DNA of 38,991 bases from Acidimicrobiaceae bacterium (lineage in GTDB: Bacteria > Actinomycetota > Acidimicrobiia > Acidimicrobiales > Aldehydirespiratoraceae). The notes under the pieces are model-generated. The model was not told the DNA's origin, made no database searches, and was given only the letters and a program-made list of their open reading frames with translations. Below are positions 8,790 to 16,916 of the stretch, piece after piece; position 1 is the stretch's first letter; the number at the start of each line of letters is the position of its first letter. The position numbers and the translations under genes were made by a program. The stretch spans positions 1-38,991 of the forward strand of contig VYCW01000037.1 of NCBI GenBank assembly GCA_009843735.1. The letters are read 5' to 3'.

Positions 8790-8808
8790 TGCAGAATATA
8801 TGATCTGC
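8790..8808. promoter_or_regulatory. Shared AT-rich operator-like element, site A
   Basis: TGCAGAATATATGATCTGC lies in the divergent gap between the ThDP enzyme and the PhyH dioxygenase. The GCAGA and TCTGC ends form an inverted repeat, with seven of nine pairs matching over the 18 bases from 8791. It also contains TATGAT, which could serve as a -10 box. It matches sites B and C closely (TGCA-N2-ATATATGAT). Confidence 0.55.
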
Positions 8809-8849
8809 CGTGGCCGGGCAGCCACGGCAGAGGCAACCGAGAGGTGTGA

Positions 8850-9728
8850 ATGACCCTGACTCCCGGCCAGGTGGAGGCCTACCGCAACGACGGCTACGTC
8901 GTGGTGCGCAGCGCGCTACCGAAGCGGAGTGTCTTTCTGCTCCGGGAGGCCGCCGACAGCTTCGCAGAGCAGGCGTCGCGGCTGAGCGGCGACACGGACG
9001 CGATCGAGCTTGACGACGCGGCTGCTCTCGACGGTGGGCTGGCCCGGATCCGCCGGATCAAGAGCCCTCACCTCCACCACGAGTCCTTCGCGGCCATGCT
9101 GGCCCACCCGCCGCTGCTGGACATGGTGGAGGCGCTCATCGGCCCTGACATCCGCTGGCACCACACCAAGCTCAACGCCAAGCAGCCGTGCGGATCTGGT
9201 CATGTGGAGTGGCACACCGACTGGGGCTACTACCCCCACACCAACGACGACCTGCTGGAGATCAGCATCGCGCTCGACGCCTCCACCGAGTCCAGCGGCT
9301 GCCTCAGGGTGGTTCCCGGCTCGCACTGGGGCCCGGCCCTCAGCCACACCGAGAACGGCCGGTTCGTGGGCGCGGTGGCGCCGGGCAGCTTCGACCCGCA
9401 GGCCGCGGTGAGCCTGGAGCTCGAGCCCGGAGACATCTCCATCCATCACGTCCGCCTGCTCCACGGCTCGGGCCCGAACCGCAGCCGGTGCCAGCGCAGG
9501 CTGCTCCTTCAGGGCTACGCCGCGGTGGACGCATGGCCTCTGATGGCCCAGCATCAGCCGTCGGACTGGCCCGCCTGGGACGACCGGATCCTGCGGGGAC
9601 GGCCCTCGGTGGAGGCCCGGCTGGCGCCGTGCCCGGTGAAGGTGCCGCTGCCGGTGGCGCCTGCCCTCGGCCTGTACGAGATCCAGCGCGGCTTGAGCCG
9701 CTCGCACTTCGTCGAAGCCTCGCACTGA
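8850..9728 (+). CDS. Phytanoyl-CoA dioxygenase (PhyH) family Fe(II)/2-oxoglutarate oxygenase
   Basis: The 292-residue protein has the iron-binding facial triad of the PhyH family: H122 and D124 in the HxD motif of VEWHTDWGYY, and the distal H205 in LLHGSGPNRS. An arginine a few residues later is the likely 2-oxoglutarate contact. PhyH enzymes hydroxylate small organic substrates or acyl-CoAs using O2 and 2-oxoglutarate, releasing succinate and CO2. The ATG at 8850 is preceded by GAGAGG at a good distance. A mandelate-racemase-type gene starts 14 bases after the stop, so the two are probably co-transcribed from the promoter at site A and act on one substrate. Confidence 0.93.
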   Translation: MTLTPGQVEAYRNDGYVVVRSALPKRSVFLLREAADSFAEQASRLSGDTDAIELDDAAALDGGLARIRRIKSPHLHHESFAAMLAHPPLLDMVEALIGPDIRWHHTKLNAKQPCGSGHVEWHTDWGYYPHTNDDLLEISIALDASTESSGCLRVVPGSHWGPALSHTENGRFVGAVAPGSFDPQAAVSLELEPGDISIHHVRLLHGSGPNRSRCQRRLLLQGYAAVDAWPLMAQHQPSDWPAWDDRILRGRPSVEARLAPCPVKVPLPVAPALGLYEIQRGLSRSHFVEASH

Positions 9729-9742
9729 CGGATCGAAGCGCT

Positions 9743-10834
9743 TTGGAGGACCTGACGATCTCCGGCGTGGACGCGACGGCGCTGAGGCTGCCGCTGGCCA
9801 GGCCCATCGCCAGCGCGCTGGGCCGATACTCGCACGTCGACTGCACCGTCGTGGACGTCCACACCCGCAACGGTCCCAGCGGCCAAGGCTTCACGGCCTG
9901 CCTCGGCGGCTCGGCCGGCGCCGCCGTCGCCCTCTACATCCGGGACGAACTCGCGCCAGCGGTCGTCGGCGGGAGCGTCCTGGCCCCGGAGGCGCTCTGG
10001 CACAGGGCCTGGGGACCCAACAAGGCCCGCCAGCGTGGCGGCATCGGGGCGTGGGGGCTCTCGGCGCTCGACACGGCCGTGTGGGACGCCCTGGCCCGCC
10101 ACGCCGGACTGCCGCTGTGCACAATGCTCGGCGGCTACCGCGACCGCGTGCCCGTCTACGGCAGCGGCGGCTGGCACACCCTCACCGATGACGAGTTGGT
10201 GCAGGAGTGCCAGCGGTTCGCGGCCCAAGGAATCAAGGCCTACAAGTACAAGATCGGCACAACCCGTGACGAGGCCCGCACGGCCCGGCTGCGTAACGCT
10301 ATGGGCGACAGCTTCGCACTGCTCGCCGACGCCAACCAGTGCTACAGCGTGCGCGAGGCGGTGGCGGTGGGCGAGATGCTTGCCGACTACGGCGTGGTCT
10401 GGCTGGAGGAGCCGGTCGTGGCCGATTCCGTTGACGACCTCGCCGAAGTCGCAAAGCGCAGTCCCACTCCCACCGCCGCCGGCGAGAACGCCTACTTCCG
10501 CTGGGGCTTCCGCGAGATCGTGGAGCGGCGCGCCGCGGCGTTCCTGCAGCCCGACATCGGCCGCTGCGGTGGAGTCACCGAGTTCCGCAAGATCGGCGCG
10601 CTCGCCGACGCCGCCGGCCTGGCGTTGAGCAGCCACCTGTGGCACGAGCTGTCGATCAGCCTGGTGGGGGCATTCTCGTCGGGCTGGGCATGCGAGTACG
10701 CCGAGTTCATCCCAGACGGCGCGCTGACCCGGTCATTCGACGTGGTCGACGGCGCCATCGAGATCCCGAACGCGCCGGGGCACGGGGCGGAGTTCACGCC
10801 CGAGGCGCGCCGAGAATTCTCAGTCGAGTACTAG
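9743..10834 (+). CDS. Mandelate racemase/muconate lactonizing family enzyme, mandelate-racemase subgroup
   Basis: About 363 residues of an enolase-superfamily enzyme, which removes the proton next to a carboxylate to racemise or dehydrate an acid. The KxK acid/base motif is K168 and K170 in YKYKIG. Metal ligands are D196 (ADANQCY), E222 (WLEEP) and E248 (AGENAY). The His-Asp dyad of the mandelate racemase subgroup is D271 (QPDIGRCGG) and H298 (SSHLWHE). The start is uncertain: TTG 9743 is used here, GTG 9767 is possible, and family alignment places the first strand at about 9752-9770. GGAGG at 9745-9749 supports a start near 9755-9767. It follows the PhyH gene in the same transcript. A dehydratase of a sugar acid or other hydroxy acid is plausible. 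Confidence 0.9.
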   Translation: MEDLTISGVDATALRLPLARPIASALGRYSHVDCTVVDVHTRNGPSGQGFTACLGGSAGAAVALYIRDELAPAVVGGSVLAPEALWHRAWGPNKARQRGGIGAWGLSALDTAVWDALARHAGLPLCTMLGGYRDRVPVYGSGGWHTLTDDELVQECQRFAAQGIKAYKYKIGTTRDEARTARLRNAMGDSFALLADANQCYSVREAVAVGEMLADYGVVWLEEPVVADSVDDLAEVAKRSPTPTAAGENAYFRWGFREIVERRAAAFLQPDIGRCGGVTEFRKIGALADAAGLALSSHLWHELSISLVGAFSSGWACEYAEFIPDGALTRSFDVVDGAIEIPNAPGHGAEFTPEARREFSVEY

Positions 10835-10871
10835 CGGCAGAGCGCTTCGGGCGGGACGCAGGGCCCGGCGA

Positions 10872-11393
10872 TCAGGGCTGGCCGAACGTGGAGACCTTGT
10901 CCACCCGGCACTCGAACAGCACCCGGCGCTCGTCGATGGACGGATCGCGCAGGCCGTAGGGCGGCTCCGCGCCGGTGTACTTCGTCCAGATCCCGTCGAG
11001 CTGCTCGGTGACCCGGGCGCCCTCGGAGGGGTCGTCCTCGGAGATCTCCCGCTCCACGGTGATCTTCATCGACACCCAGTGGTACGGGTTCTGCGGGTTG
11101 ATGAGGATCAGCGAGATCTCCGGGCTGCTGCGGATCCACGCCGTCTTCTTGCGATGCGCGGCCACGTTGACCAGCACCTTGTCCCCGGCGTAGTCGAACC
11201 ACATCGGGGTGAGGCTGGGCCGGCCGTCGGCACCGATCACCGACACCACCGCGGTGACCTGCTCGTCGAGCAGCCGCTTGTAGATGGGGTCGAGCTCTTC
11301 GAGACTCTCGATCTCGCTTCGTCCCCCGATCCCGAACTGGCCGGCCTGCAAGCCGGCCGACACATCCAGGAACTGGTACAGCCTGATCGCCAT
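10872..11393 (-). CDS. PPOX-class (pyridoxamine 5'-phosphate oxidase-fold) flavin/F420-binding protein
   Basis: The 173-residue product has the split-barrel fold features of the family: VTAVVSVIGADGRPSLTPMW near the N-terminal third, followed by GDKVLVNVAAHRKKTAWI and ISLILINPQNPYHWVSM. Members bind FMN or the deazaflavin F420 and reduce or oxidise small molecules, and F420-type members are common in actinobacteria. I chose ATG 11393 rather than ATG 11399 because AAGGAG then lies six bases upstream; with 11399 it would touch the start codon. It is the last gene of a five-gene minus-strand run containing a luciferase-like oxidoreductase, another flavin- or F420-dependent family. Substrate and cofactor are unknown. 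Confidence 0.85.
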   Translation of the reverse strand: MAIRLYQFLDVSAGLQAGQFGIGGRSEIESLEELDPIYKRLLDEQVTAVVSVIGADGRPSLTPMWFDYAGDKVLVNVAAHRKKTAWIRSSPEISLILINPQNPYHWVSMKITVEREISEDDPSEGARVTEQLDGIWTKYTGAEPPYGLRDPSIDERRVLFECRVDKVSTFGQP

Positions 11394-11449
11394 TGTCATC
11401 TCCTTGCCGTCGGGATCAGCGTCGAACCTATAGCCCGTCTTGAGGTGGT

Positions 11450-12466
11450 CTACCAGTGGACCATCGGCAGTCCCGCCACCGGGCTGCGGAAATAGGGAAT
11501 CCGGGTGCCTCGCAGGCTGCCCACATAGACCGTGCGTAGGTCATGACCCCCGAAAGTGACGCTGGCGGTCCACGGGGCGATAGTGCCGCCCGCGGCCAGC
11601 ATCAACTCGGAAGTGGCCTCGTCGCGGTGGAATGCGTCGAGGAACGCCTGTCCCGCCTCAGAGCCCCGGTCGTCGTCGAGGAGGATGCGGAGGTCCCCGT
11701 CCGGCGTGATCGCGAAGATGTGGTCGTTGAATACATGCGTGCCCCACAGGTTGCCGAACGAGTCGAAGGCGATGCCGTCGATCAGGGCACCGGTGTCGGA
11801 CGGACCGAACACCTCGTAGCCGGCGAGGGAGCCGTCGGGCAGCACCCGCATGCGGCTGACCCGCTTGCCGCAGGTCTCGGCGATGTACATCCACTCCTCG
11901 TTGGCGTCGAGGCGTATCTCGTTCGTGAACGCCAGCCCGTCGGCCACCACGCGGATGCCCTGCTCGTCGACCAGCACGATCCGGCCGTCGGCGACGTTGG
12001 GGCTGATCGCCTCCATCCAGTTGGTGATCATCGTGGAGACCGTCATGTAGATCCGGTCCCTGGAGTCCCGGATCACGAAATTGACCTTGCCGATCGCCTG
12101 GCCGTCAACCGAGTCGTGCACGACTGTGGACTCGCCGGTCCGGGTCATGCGCTCAAGCCGGTCGGTGCCGAAGTTCGATATCAGGATGTCGCCGTTGGAC
12201 GCGAACGCCAGCCCGTTGGGGAGGGTGCCGGTGGTGAACCGTTCGGCGTCGTCGACCGCGTCGGAGAACCGGGTGTCGGCTTCCTGGAGGATCAGCTCCT
12301 GCGCTCCGGTGGCGGTGTCCATGCGCACGACGCCGCCCCTGGCGTCGGCGGACCACAGGGTGCCGTCGCGCTCGGCGAGTATGCACTCGGGCCGCTGCAG
12401 GCCCTCACCGACGTAGCCGATGCCGGCCGGGTCGACCTCGAAGCCGTCGATCGGGTTGGTGGCCAT
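11450..12466 (-). CDS. SMP-30/gluconolactonase/LRE-family lactonase
   Basis: A 338-residue six-bladed beta-propeller protein of the SMP-30 family, which hydrolyse sugar lactones or other lactones using a divalent metal. Family motifs are the metal-ligand glutamate in RPECILAERDGTLWSAD near the N-terminus, LPNGLAFASNGDILISNFG in the middle, and DGIAFDSFGNLWGTHVFND toward the C-terminus. No signal peptide is visible. The start lies two bases after the stop of the luciferase-like gene and lacks a strong ribosome site, so it is probably translated by coupling. A ring-opening role is natural: the flavin enzyme next door could make a lactone by Baeyer-Villiger chemistry and this protein could open it. 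That pairing is inference. Confidence 0.9.
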   Translation of the reverse strand: MATNPIDGFEVDPAGIGYVGEGLQRPECILAERDGTLWSADARGGVVRMDTATGAQELILQEADTRFSDAVDDAERFTTGTLPNGLAFASNGDILISNFGTDRLERMTRTGESTVVHDSVDGQAIGKVNFVIRDSRDRIYMTVSTMITNWMEAISPNVADGRIVLVDEQGIRVVADGLAFTNEIRLDANEEWMYIAETCGKRVSRMRVLPDGSLAGYEVFGPSDTGALIDGIAFDSFGNLWGTHVFNDHIFAITPDGDLRILLDDDRGSEAGQAFLDAFHRDEATSELMLAAGGTIAPWTASVTFGGHDLRTVYVGSLRGTRIPYFRSPVAGLPMVHW

Positions 12467-12468
12467 CG

Positions 12469-13719
12469 TCAGGGTGCGTTTGGCGCAGTGGCCGGGGAGG
12501 GAGCCGCGTCGAAGTCGGGGACGTCGAGGCAGGGAAGAACCTCTTCCATGAACAGGGTCAGCTCCTCGGCCACCTCGTCCTTGGGTATCTGCGCGTAGTG
12601 CCAGATCAGGGTGATGTACTCCGCCGGCACCTGCTCCACCAGTTGCTGCCAGGCCTCGACGGACTGTTCCACGGTGCCGCCGATGAAGATGTCGGACTCC
12701 TTCATGGCGGCGATGTGGTCGGTGCCCGGCTCGTTGGGGAACTGCGGGAAGAACGGCCCGTAGAAGTTCTGGTAGATGTCGAGGTCGTAGTCGTGGAGCC
12801 TGCGGTCGTACTCGGCCGCGGTCGGGGTGATGTGGGGCCAGCGCACCACGTTCTGGCGCTCCCCGTGACGGCGGTCGATCCCGGCGGCGGCCGCGGCCTC
12901 CACATACAGATGCGAGTGCTCGGCGATGGCCTTGATGGGCATGAAGTAGGTGGGGATGAAGCCCCGCTCAGCGCAATAGACGATGGTCTCGGGGCTCTTA
13001 CTGGTGGCCACGAACACCGGAGGGTGGGGCAGCGTGTAGGGCTTGGGCACCACCGACACCCGCCTCACGGCCCCGGCCGCGTCCACCTCCCCGGACGTGC
13101 CGGCCCGCGACGCGATGCGGCGGGCCGGATAGTCCAGCACCCCGGTCTCGTAGGGGAAGGGCACCTCGTAGCTGTTGCCCTTGAACTCGAGCGACTCCTC
13201 GGTCCAGCACTTCAGGAGCATCTCGGTGCGCTCCTCGAAGAGGTCGCGGTTGCGCCAGTCCTCGTCGCTCTTGTCGCCGAGCGCGGCCACTGCACCGCCG
13301 TGCTGGCCCAGGATGTTGGTCCAGCGCGACTGGTAGCCGCGGGCCAGGCCCACGAAGAACCTGCCCCGGGTGAGGTGGTCGAGGATGGCGGTCTCCTCGG
13401 CCACCCGTATGGGGTCCTGGGTGGCCATCACATAACCGAGTGAGCCGATGTAGGCGTTCTTGACCATCGAGGCCCAGTAGCCGTTGAGAACACCGGGGTT
13501 CGGGCCGACCTCGTAGCCCTCCGAGTGCAGGTGGTGCTCGATGGTGCTGATTCCCCACACTCCCAGGTCGTCGGCGAGGTGCACGAGGTCGGTCCAGTCG
13601 TGCAGCACCTGGTGGTAGAGGTCGCGGTCGCGGCCCAGGGGTGCGGCGGCGATGCGCCCCTCCATCCCGTCCGCCGGAAGCATCGGGTAGATCTGGATGA
13701 TCACCTTGGGGCGGGCCAC
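12469..13719 (-). CDS. LLM-class flavin-dependent oxidoreductase (luciferase-like)
   Basis: The 416-residue protein belongs to the bacterial luciferase-like TIM-barrel family, which uses FMNH2 or F420H2 for monooxygenation or hydride transfer. Visible family features include WGISTIEHHLHSEGY with the paired histidines near 60, the segment PIRVAEETAILDHLTRGRF followed by VGLARGYQSRW, and PPVFVATSKSPETIVYCAER. The GTG at 13719 has GGAGG seven bases upstream. It lies in the middle of a run with a cyclase and an alpha/beta hydrolase upstream and an SMP-30 lactonase and a PPOX protein downstream. A 101-base gap before it holds a weak copy of the AT-rich element (site E), so it may have its own promoter. 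The substrate is unknown. Confidence 0.9.
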   Translation of the reverse strand: MARPKVIIQIYPMLPADGMEGRIAAAPLGRDRDLYHQVLHDWTDLVHLADDLGVWGISTIEHHLHSEGYEVGPNPGVLNGYWASMVKNAYIGSLGYVMATQDPIRVAEETAILDHLTRGRFFVGLARGYQSRWTNILGQHGGAVAALGDKSDEDWRNRDLFEERTEMLLKCWTEESLEFKGNSYEVPFPYETGVLDYPARRIASRAGTSGEVDAAGAVRRVSVVPKPYTLPHPPVFVATSKSPETIVYCAERGFIPTYFMPIKAIAEHSHLYVEAAAAAGIDRRHGERQNVVRWPHITPTAAEYDRRLHDYDLDIYQNFYGPFFPQFPNEPGTDHIAAMKESDIFIGGTVEQSVEAWQQLVEQVPAEYITLIWHYAQIPKDEVAEELTLFMEEVLPCLDVPDFDAAPSPATAPNAP

Positions 13720-13749
13720 TGTTCAGCCTCCTGCACAGCCGAAGAATCG

Positions 13750-13768
13750 TGCACCATACATGGTCTTG
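13750..13768. promoter_or_regulatory. Degenerate copy of the shared AT-rich element, site E
   Basis: TGCACCATACATGGTCTTG lies 31 bases upstream of the luciferase-like gene in a gap between same-strand genes. It contains ACCAT-AC-ATGGT, an inverted repeat with five-base arms, and keeps the TGCA-N2-ATAnATG outline of sites A to C. It is a weaker match than those. Confidence 0.35.
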
Positions 13769-13820
13769 ACCGCAGTTCGGGGAGCCAGGATCACCTTCCG
13801 GCGGCCTTCGCTCGGCGGGC

Positions 13821-14765
13821 CTACTTGATGGCCTGCGGGTTCAGGGGCGAGCCCACCGCGCCCGGGATCACCAGGCCCGGCGCCACCAGCTGGAACTCGT
13901 AGACACCGTCGGCTGCGCAGTCGGCGGCCAACTCGTCGAGGTACCAGATCTCACCGACCAGCAGGCCCATGCTCACCACCATCACCAGGTGCAGCGGCTG
14001 GAAGCTCCCCTCGATCTCGTTGGGCCTGACCTCCGCGCCCCAGGTGTCGGTGGCCAGCGCGGCGATCTCCCGCTCCGCCAACCAGGGTGCGGCCAGCAGC
14101 GACAGTCCGGGCGAGTCGCCGGCCGAGTAGCCATCCCAGCCGGGCAGTTCCCGCCGGCGGGCCATGTCGCCGGTGCGGACCAGCACCATGTCACCGGTGC
14201 CTACCTCCACGCCGTGGGCCTCGCAGGCTTCGTCAAGAAGGTCGGCGCCGATGGCGAAGCCGGGCTCCAGATGGTCGACGCCGACGACCCTGGGGATGTC
14301 CAGCAGCACACCCCGGCTCACCACCGTCTTGACGTTCTCGATGCCGTTGCGGGCCGCGCCGCGGCTGTCGACCAGGCCGGCGTCGTAGCCGTTGTACATC
14401 TTGCCGTCGTGGAAGATGTGGGCCAGGGCGTCCCACTGCGTGCCACCCTGCAGGAACAGGAACAGGGTGTCGTCGGCGACTCCCCACCCCATGGGCCAGC
14501 CCTGCGTGCCGGCGACATGGTCGGTGCCGGTGGCCACCATCTGGTGAACCGCGTTGACCCGGCCGAAGGCCCCGGTCTGGGGGCCGTTGCCGTCGAGGGG
14601 AAGTTCCAGCGAGAACACCTTGCCCTGCTTCACCAGCCGGGCCGACTCGGCGACCTTGGCGGGCGTGATGAAGTTGAGGGTGCCGAGCTCGTCGTCGTCC
14701 CCCCAGCGCCCCCAGTTGCGGTAGCGGGCGCAGTAATCGTCGAGCAGGTCGGTGTTGATGTCCAT
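13821..14765 (-). CDS. Cyclase family protein (PF04199, kynurenine formamidase-like fold)
   Basis: The 314-residue protein matches the metal-dependent cyclase/hydrolase family that includes kynurenine formamidase and isatin hydrolase. The family motif HxGTHxDxPxH appears here as QGGTQWDALAH at about 106-116, so the first two histidines are replaced by glutamine while D112 and H116 remain. Such GTQWD variants form a longer subgroup within the family, and the total length fits that subgroup. The ATG at 14765 has GGAGA upstream. It sits 36 bases after the alpha/beta hydrolase gene in the same run. An amide, imide or lactone ring hydrolase is the natural guess. The exact reaction and metal are unknown. 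Confidence 0.88.
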   Translation of the reverse strand: MDINTDLLDDYCARYRNWGRWGDDDELGTLNFITPAKVAESARLVKQGKVFSLELPLDGNGPQTGAFGRVNAVHQMVATGTDHVAGTQGWPMGWGVADDTLFLFLQGGTQWDALAHIFHDGKMYNGYDAGLVDSRGAARNGIENVKTVVSRGVLLDIPRVVGVDHLEPGFAIGADLLDEACEAHGVEVGTGDMVLVRTGDMARRRELPGWDGYSAGDSPGLSLLAAPWLAEREIAALATDTWGAEVRPNEIEGSFQPLHLVMVVSMGLLVGEIWYLDELAADCAADGVYEFQLVAPGLVIPGAVGSPLNPQAIK

Positions 14766-14801
14766 GGCAGGTCTCCGATCGTTGGTGAACGGGTCGTCTC
14801 C

Positions 14802-15584
14802 TCACCGTTGGAGGTGACGGGTCAGGAAGGCGTCGACCGCGGTCGCGAGGGCCGCCGGCTGCTGTAGGGGCGGGCAGTGACCGCAGTCGTCGAGGATCAC
14901 CAGCTCGGCTCCGGCTATGGATGAGGCCAGTTCGGCGGACATCTCCGGTGGGGTGGTGGCGTCCGCGGATCCTCCGATGACCAGGCTGGGGGTGGTGATC
15001 CGACCAAGGTCGGGGCGCAGGTCCATGGCGTGCAGGGCCCGGCAGCAGGACGCGAATGAGGCGGGATCGATCTCCAGGAGCACCTGGCGCCTCTCGTCGA
15101 TCACTTCGGGATGGGCGGCCAGGTAGTCCTCGGGGAAGATGCGCTGCACCGCGGTCTCGACCACTGCAGCCATGCCCGCCTCCGATACCAGGCGGCTCAT
15201 GGTCTCGAAGGCTCCCCGGCGATCCTCGGAGAAGACCGCGCCTCCGTTGGCGACGATCAACGGCCCGGAGTCGGAGCCACCTGCGATGGCCATGGCAACC
15301 GCGACGAAGGCACCCAGCCCGTTGCCCAGCACGGCTGTGTCCGACCCCGCTCCGGTTTCCGCCATCGCCTCGGACACCATTCCGGCCAAGTGGAAGAGGT
15401 CGGGGGAGCCATCTGGAGTGAGAGGCGGCGAGGGGCCGAACCCCGGGAGCCAGGCGCGGTGCAACCGGTAACGGCCGGACAGCGTCGCCGCGACGGCGTC
15501 GTAGGCGCGGGCGTCGGTCAGCAGCGAATGGATCAGCACCAGCGGCGGACCCTCGCCCGACGAATCGATGTGCACTGCGGGCAA
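14802..15584 (-). CDS. Alpha/beta hydrolase-fold protein lacking the usual nucleophile
   Basis: The 260-residue protein has the alpha/beta hydrolase layout: the oxyanion loop after LVLIHSLLTD, the nucleophile elbow GNGLG at 87-91, the acid D208 in GGSADATTPPE and the histidine H236 in DDCGHCPPL. The elbow should read GxSxG or have Asp or Cys in the middle, but the central residue here is Gly (codon GGG at the expected Ser position). The protein may therefore be a non-hydrolytic member, such as a cofactor-free decarboxylase/lyase-type enzyme, or inactive. The start is TTG 15584, supported by GGGAGGA five bases upstream. It is the first gene of the five-gene run and divergent from a CaiB gene, with repeats between them. 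Confidence 0.85.
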   Translation of the reverse strand: MPAVHIDSSGEGPPLVLIHSLLTDARAYDAVAATLSGRYRLHRAWLPGFGPSPPLTPDGSPDLFHLAGMVSEAMAETGAGSDTAVLGNGLGAFVAVAMAIAGGSDSGPLIVANGGAVFSEDRRGAFETMSRLVSEAGMAAVVETAVQRIFPEDYLAAHPEVIDERRQVLLEIDPASFASCCRALHAMDLRPDLGRITTPSLVIGGSADATTPPEMSAELASSIAGAELVILDDCGHCPPLQQPAALATAVDAFLTRHLQR

Positions 15585-15630
15585 GCCGTCCTCCCGAGTC
15601 GCTCAGATCGCAAGGTTGGCCCCGGATCGT

Positions 15631-15685
15631 GCAAAATGCAATATCGGCGCAAGATTCAATGTGGACGCAAAATGCAATATCGGCG
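15631..15685 (+). repeat. Triple 18-bp tandem repeat in a divergent promoter gap, site F
   Basis: GCAAAATGCAATATCGGCG occurs exactly at 15631-15649 and again at 15667-15685. The stretch between (15649-15667) is a degenerate third copy with 14 of 19 matching bases. The period is 18, close to two helical turns, so copies would face similar sides of the DNA. The array lies between the alpha/beta hydrolase start (15584) and the CaiB start (15704). The first copy begins with TGCAAAAT, echoing the TGCA-N2-AT outline of the other sites. An iteron-like operator is the likely role. Confidence 0.6.
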
Positions 15686-15703
15686 TTTGGGAGGAGGCGC
15701 ACC

Positions 15704-16903
15704 ATGGCTGCGGCACCAGGTCCACCCCTGGCAGGAGTGCGGGTGGTCGAGTTGGGCAACATCATCGGCGGGCCCTACGCCGGGATGCTGCTGGCCGACA
15801 TGGGGGCCGACGTGGTGAAGGTGGAGCCGCCCGGCGGGGACCTGGCCCGGGGCTTCGGTCCGTTCGTCGACGGGGTGAGCTACTACTTCGCGGCCATCAA
15901 CCGGGGCAAGCGCAGCCTTGCCGTGGACCCGCGCTCGCCACTGGCCGCGCCCTTCTTACGACGGCTCTGCGTGACCGCCGACGTCGTGCTGCACAACCTC
16001 CGCCACGGCGCCATGGAGCGCATGGGGCTGGGTTATGACGACCTGCTCGCCGAGAATCCCCGCCTGGTCTACACCGAGGTGAGCGCGTTCGGGTCCACCG
16101 GCCCCGACAAGGCGAGAGCCGGGATCGACATCCTGTTCCAGGGCGAGTCGGGCATGATGAGCATCACCGGTGACGAGGGCGGACCACCCGCCAAGACCGC
16201 GACCACGGTGGGCGACTATCTGGCCGGAACCAACGCGGCCCTTGCCGTGTGCGCGGCGCTGTTCCGTCGACAGTCGACCGGCGAGGGCGGGCGGGTGGAC
16301 ATCTCGCTGCGCGACGGGTTGGTGGCCATCCAGTCGAGCTGGAACGCGATGTTCTTCGCCGACGGCCTCCAGCCCGCCAGGGTGGGTACCGGATCCTGGT
16401 TCACCGCCCCGACCGCCACCTTCGCCACCTCCGACGGGCATCTGAACCTGGCCATCGTCAGCGATCGGCACTTCGAGATCCTGTGCGACGAGTTGAGCCT
16501 CGACCTGTTCGAGCGTCCCGAGTACGCCACCAACGAACTGCGGGTGCAGCACCGGTCGGAGTTGGAGGCGGCGGTGTCTGATGCGCTGGCCGGCGACACC
16601 ACTGAGGCCTGGCTGGAGCGGATGCACGCGCGGGGACTGCCGGCCGGGCGGATCCTCGATCTGCCTGAGGTGTTCGAGGACCCCCAGGTGCGCCACAACC
16701 GGATGAGAGTGGAACTCGCCCATCCCCAGCGCGGGCCGATACCGGTGACCGGTTCGCCGGTGCAGGTCGATCGCGAGCCGGCGGTGGCCGGCCGTCCCCC
16801 TCCCGAACTGGGCGAGCACACCCGCGAAGTACTCCGCGAGATCGGTGCCGCCGACGCCGAGATCGAGGAGTTGATCGCTCAAGGCGCCGCCGTTGCGGAC
16901 TGA
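15704..16903 (+). CDS. CaiB/BaiF family CoA-transferase
   Basis: The 399-residue product is a class III CoA-transferase, which moves CoA between carboxylic acids through an aspartyl-CoA thioester. The N-terminal signature is LAGVRVVELGNIIGGPYAG then MLLADMGADVVKVEPPGGD. The catalytic aspartate is D142 in RAGIDILFQGESG. The C-terminal part has RVELAHPQRGPIPVTGSPV and ELGEHTREVL. The ATG at 15704 has an excellent ribosome site, GGGAGGAGG at 15689-15697, six bases upstream; the in-frame codons before it are the repeat array, so they are not coding. It is monocistronic, ending 13 bases from the convergent monooxygenase gene. The CoA donor and acceptor are unknown. Confidence 0.94.
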   Translation: MAAAPGPPLAGVRVVELGNIIGGPYAGMLLADMGADVVKVEPPGGDLARGFGPFVDGVSYYFAAINRGKRSLAVDPRSPLAAPFLRRLCVTADVVLHNLRHGAMERMGLGYDDLLAENPRLVYTEVSAFGSTGPDKARAGIDILFQGESGMMSITGDEGGPPAKTATTVGDYLAGTNAALAVCAALFRRQSTGEGGRVDISLRDGLVAIQSSWNAMFFADGLQPARVGTGSWFTAPTATFATSDGHLNLAIVSDRHFEILCDELSLDLFERPEYATNELRVQHRSELEAAVSDALAGDTTEAWLERMHARGLPAGRILDLPEVFEDPQVRHNRMRVELAHPQRGPIPVTGSPVQVDREPAVAGRPPPELGEHTREVLREIGAADAEIEELIAQGAAVAD

Positions 16904-16916
16904 GGGCGAGCTTGGC

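Noticed and set aside
8800-8853. A 17-codon frame starting inside site A and ending in ATGA at the PhyH start
   Set aside because: Its ATG lies within the likely -10 box and has no ribosome site, so it is probably not in the mRNA. ATGA overlaps with short upstream frames are expected by chance for starts followed by A.
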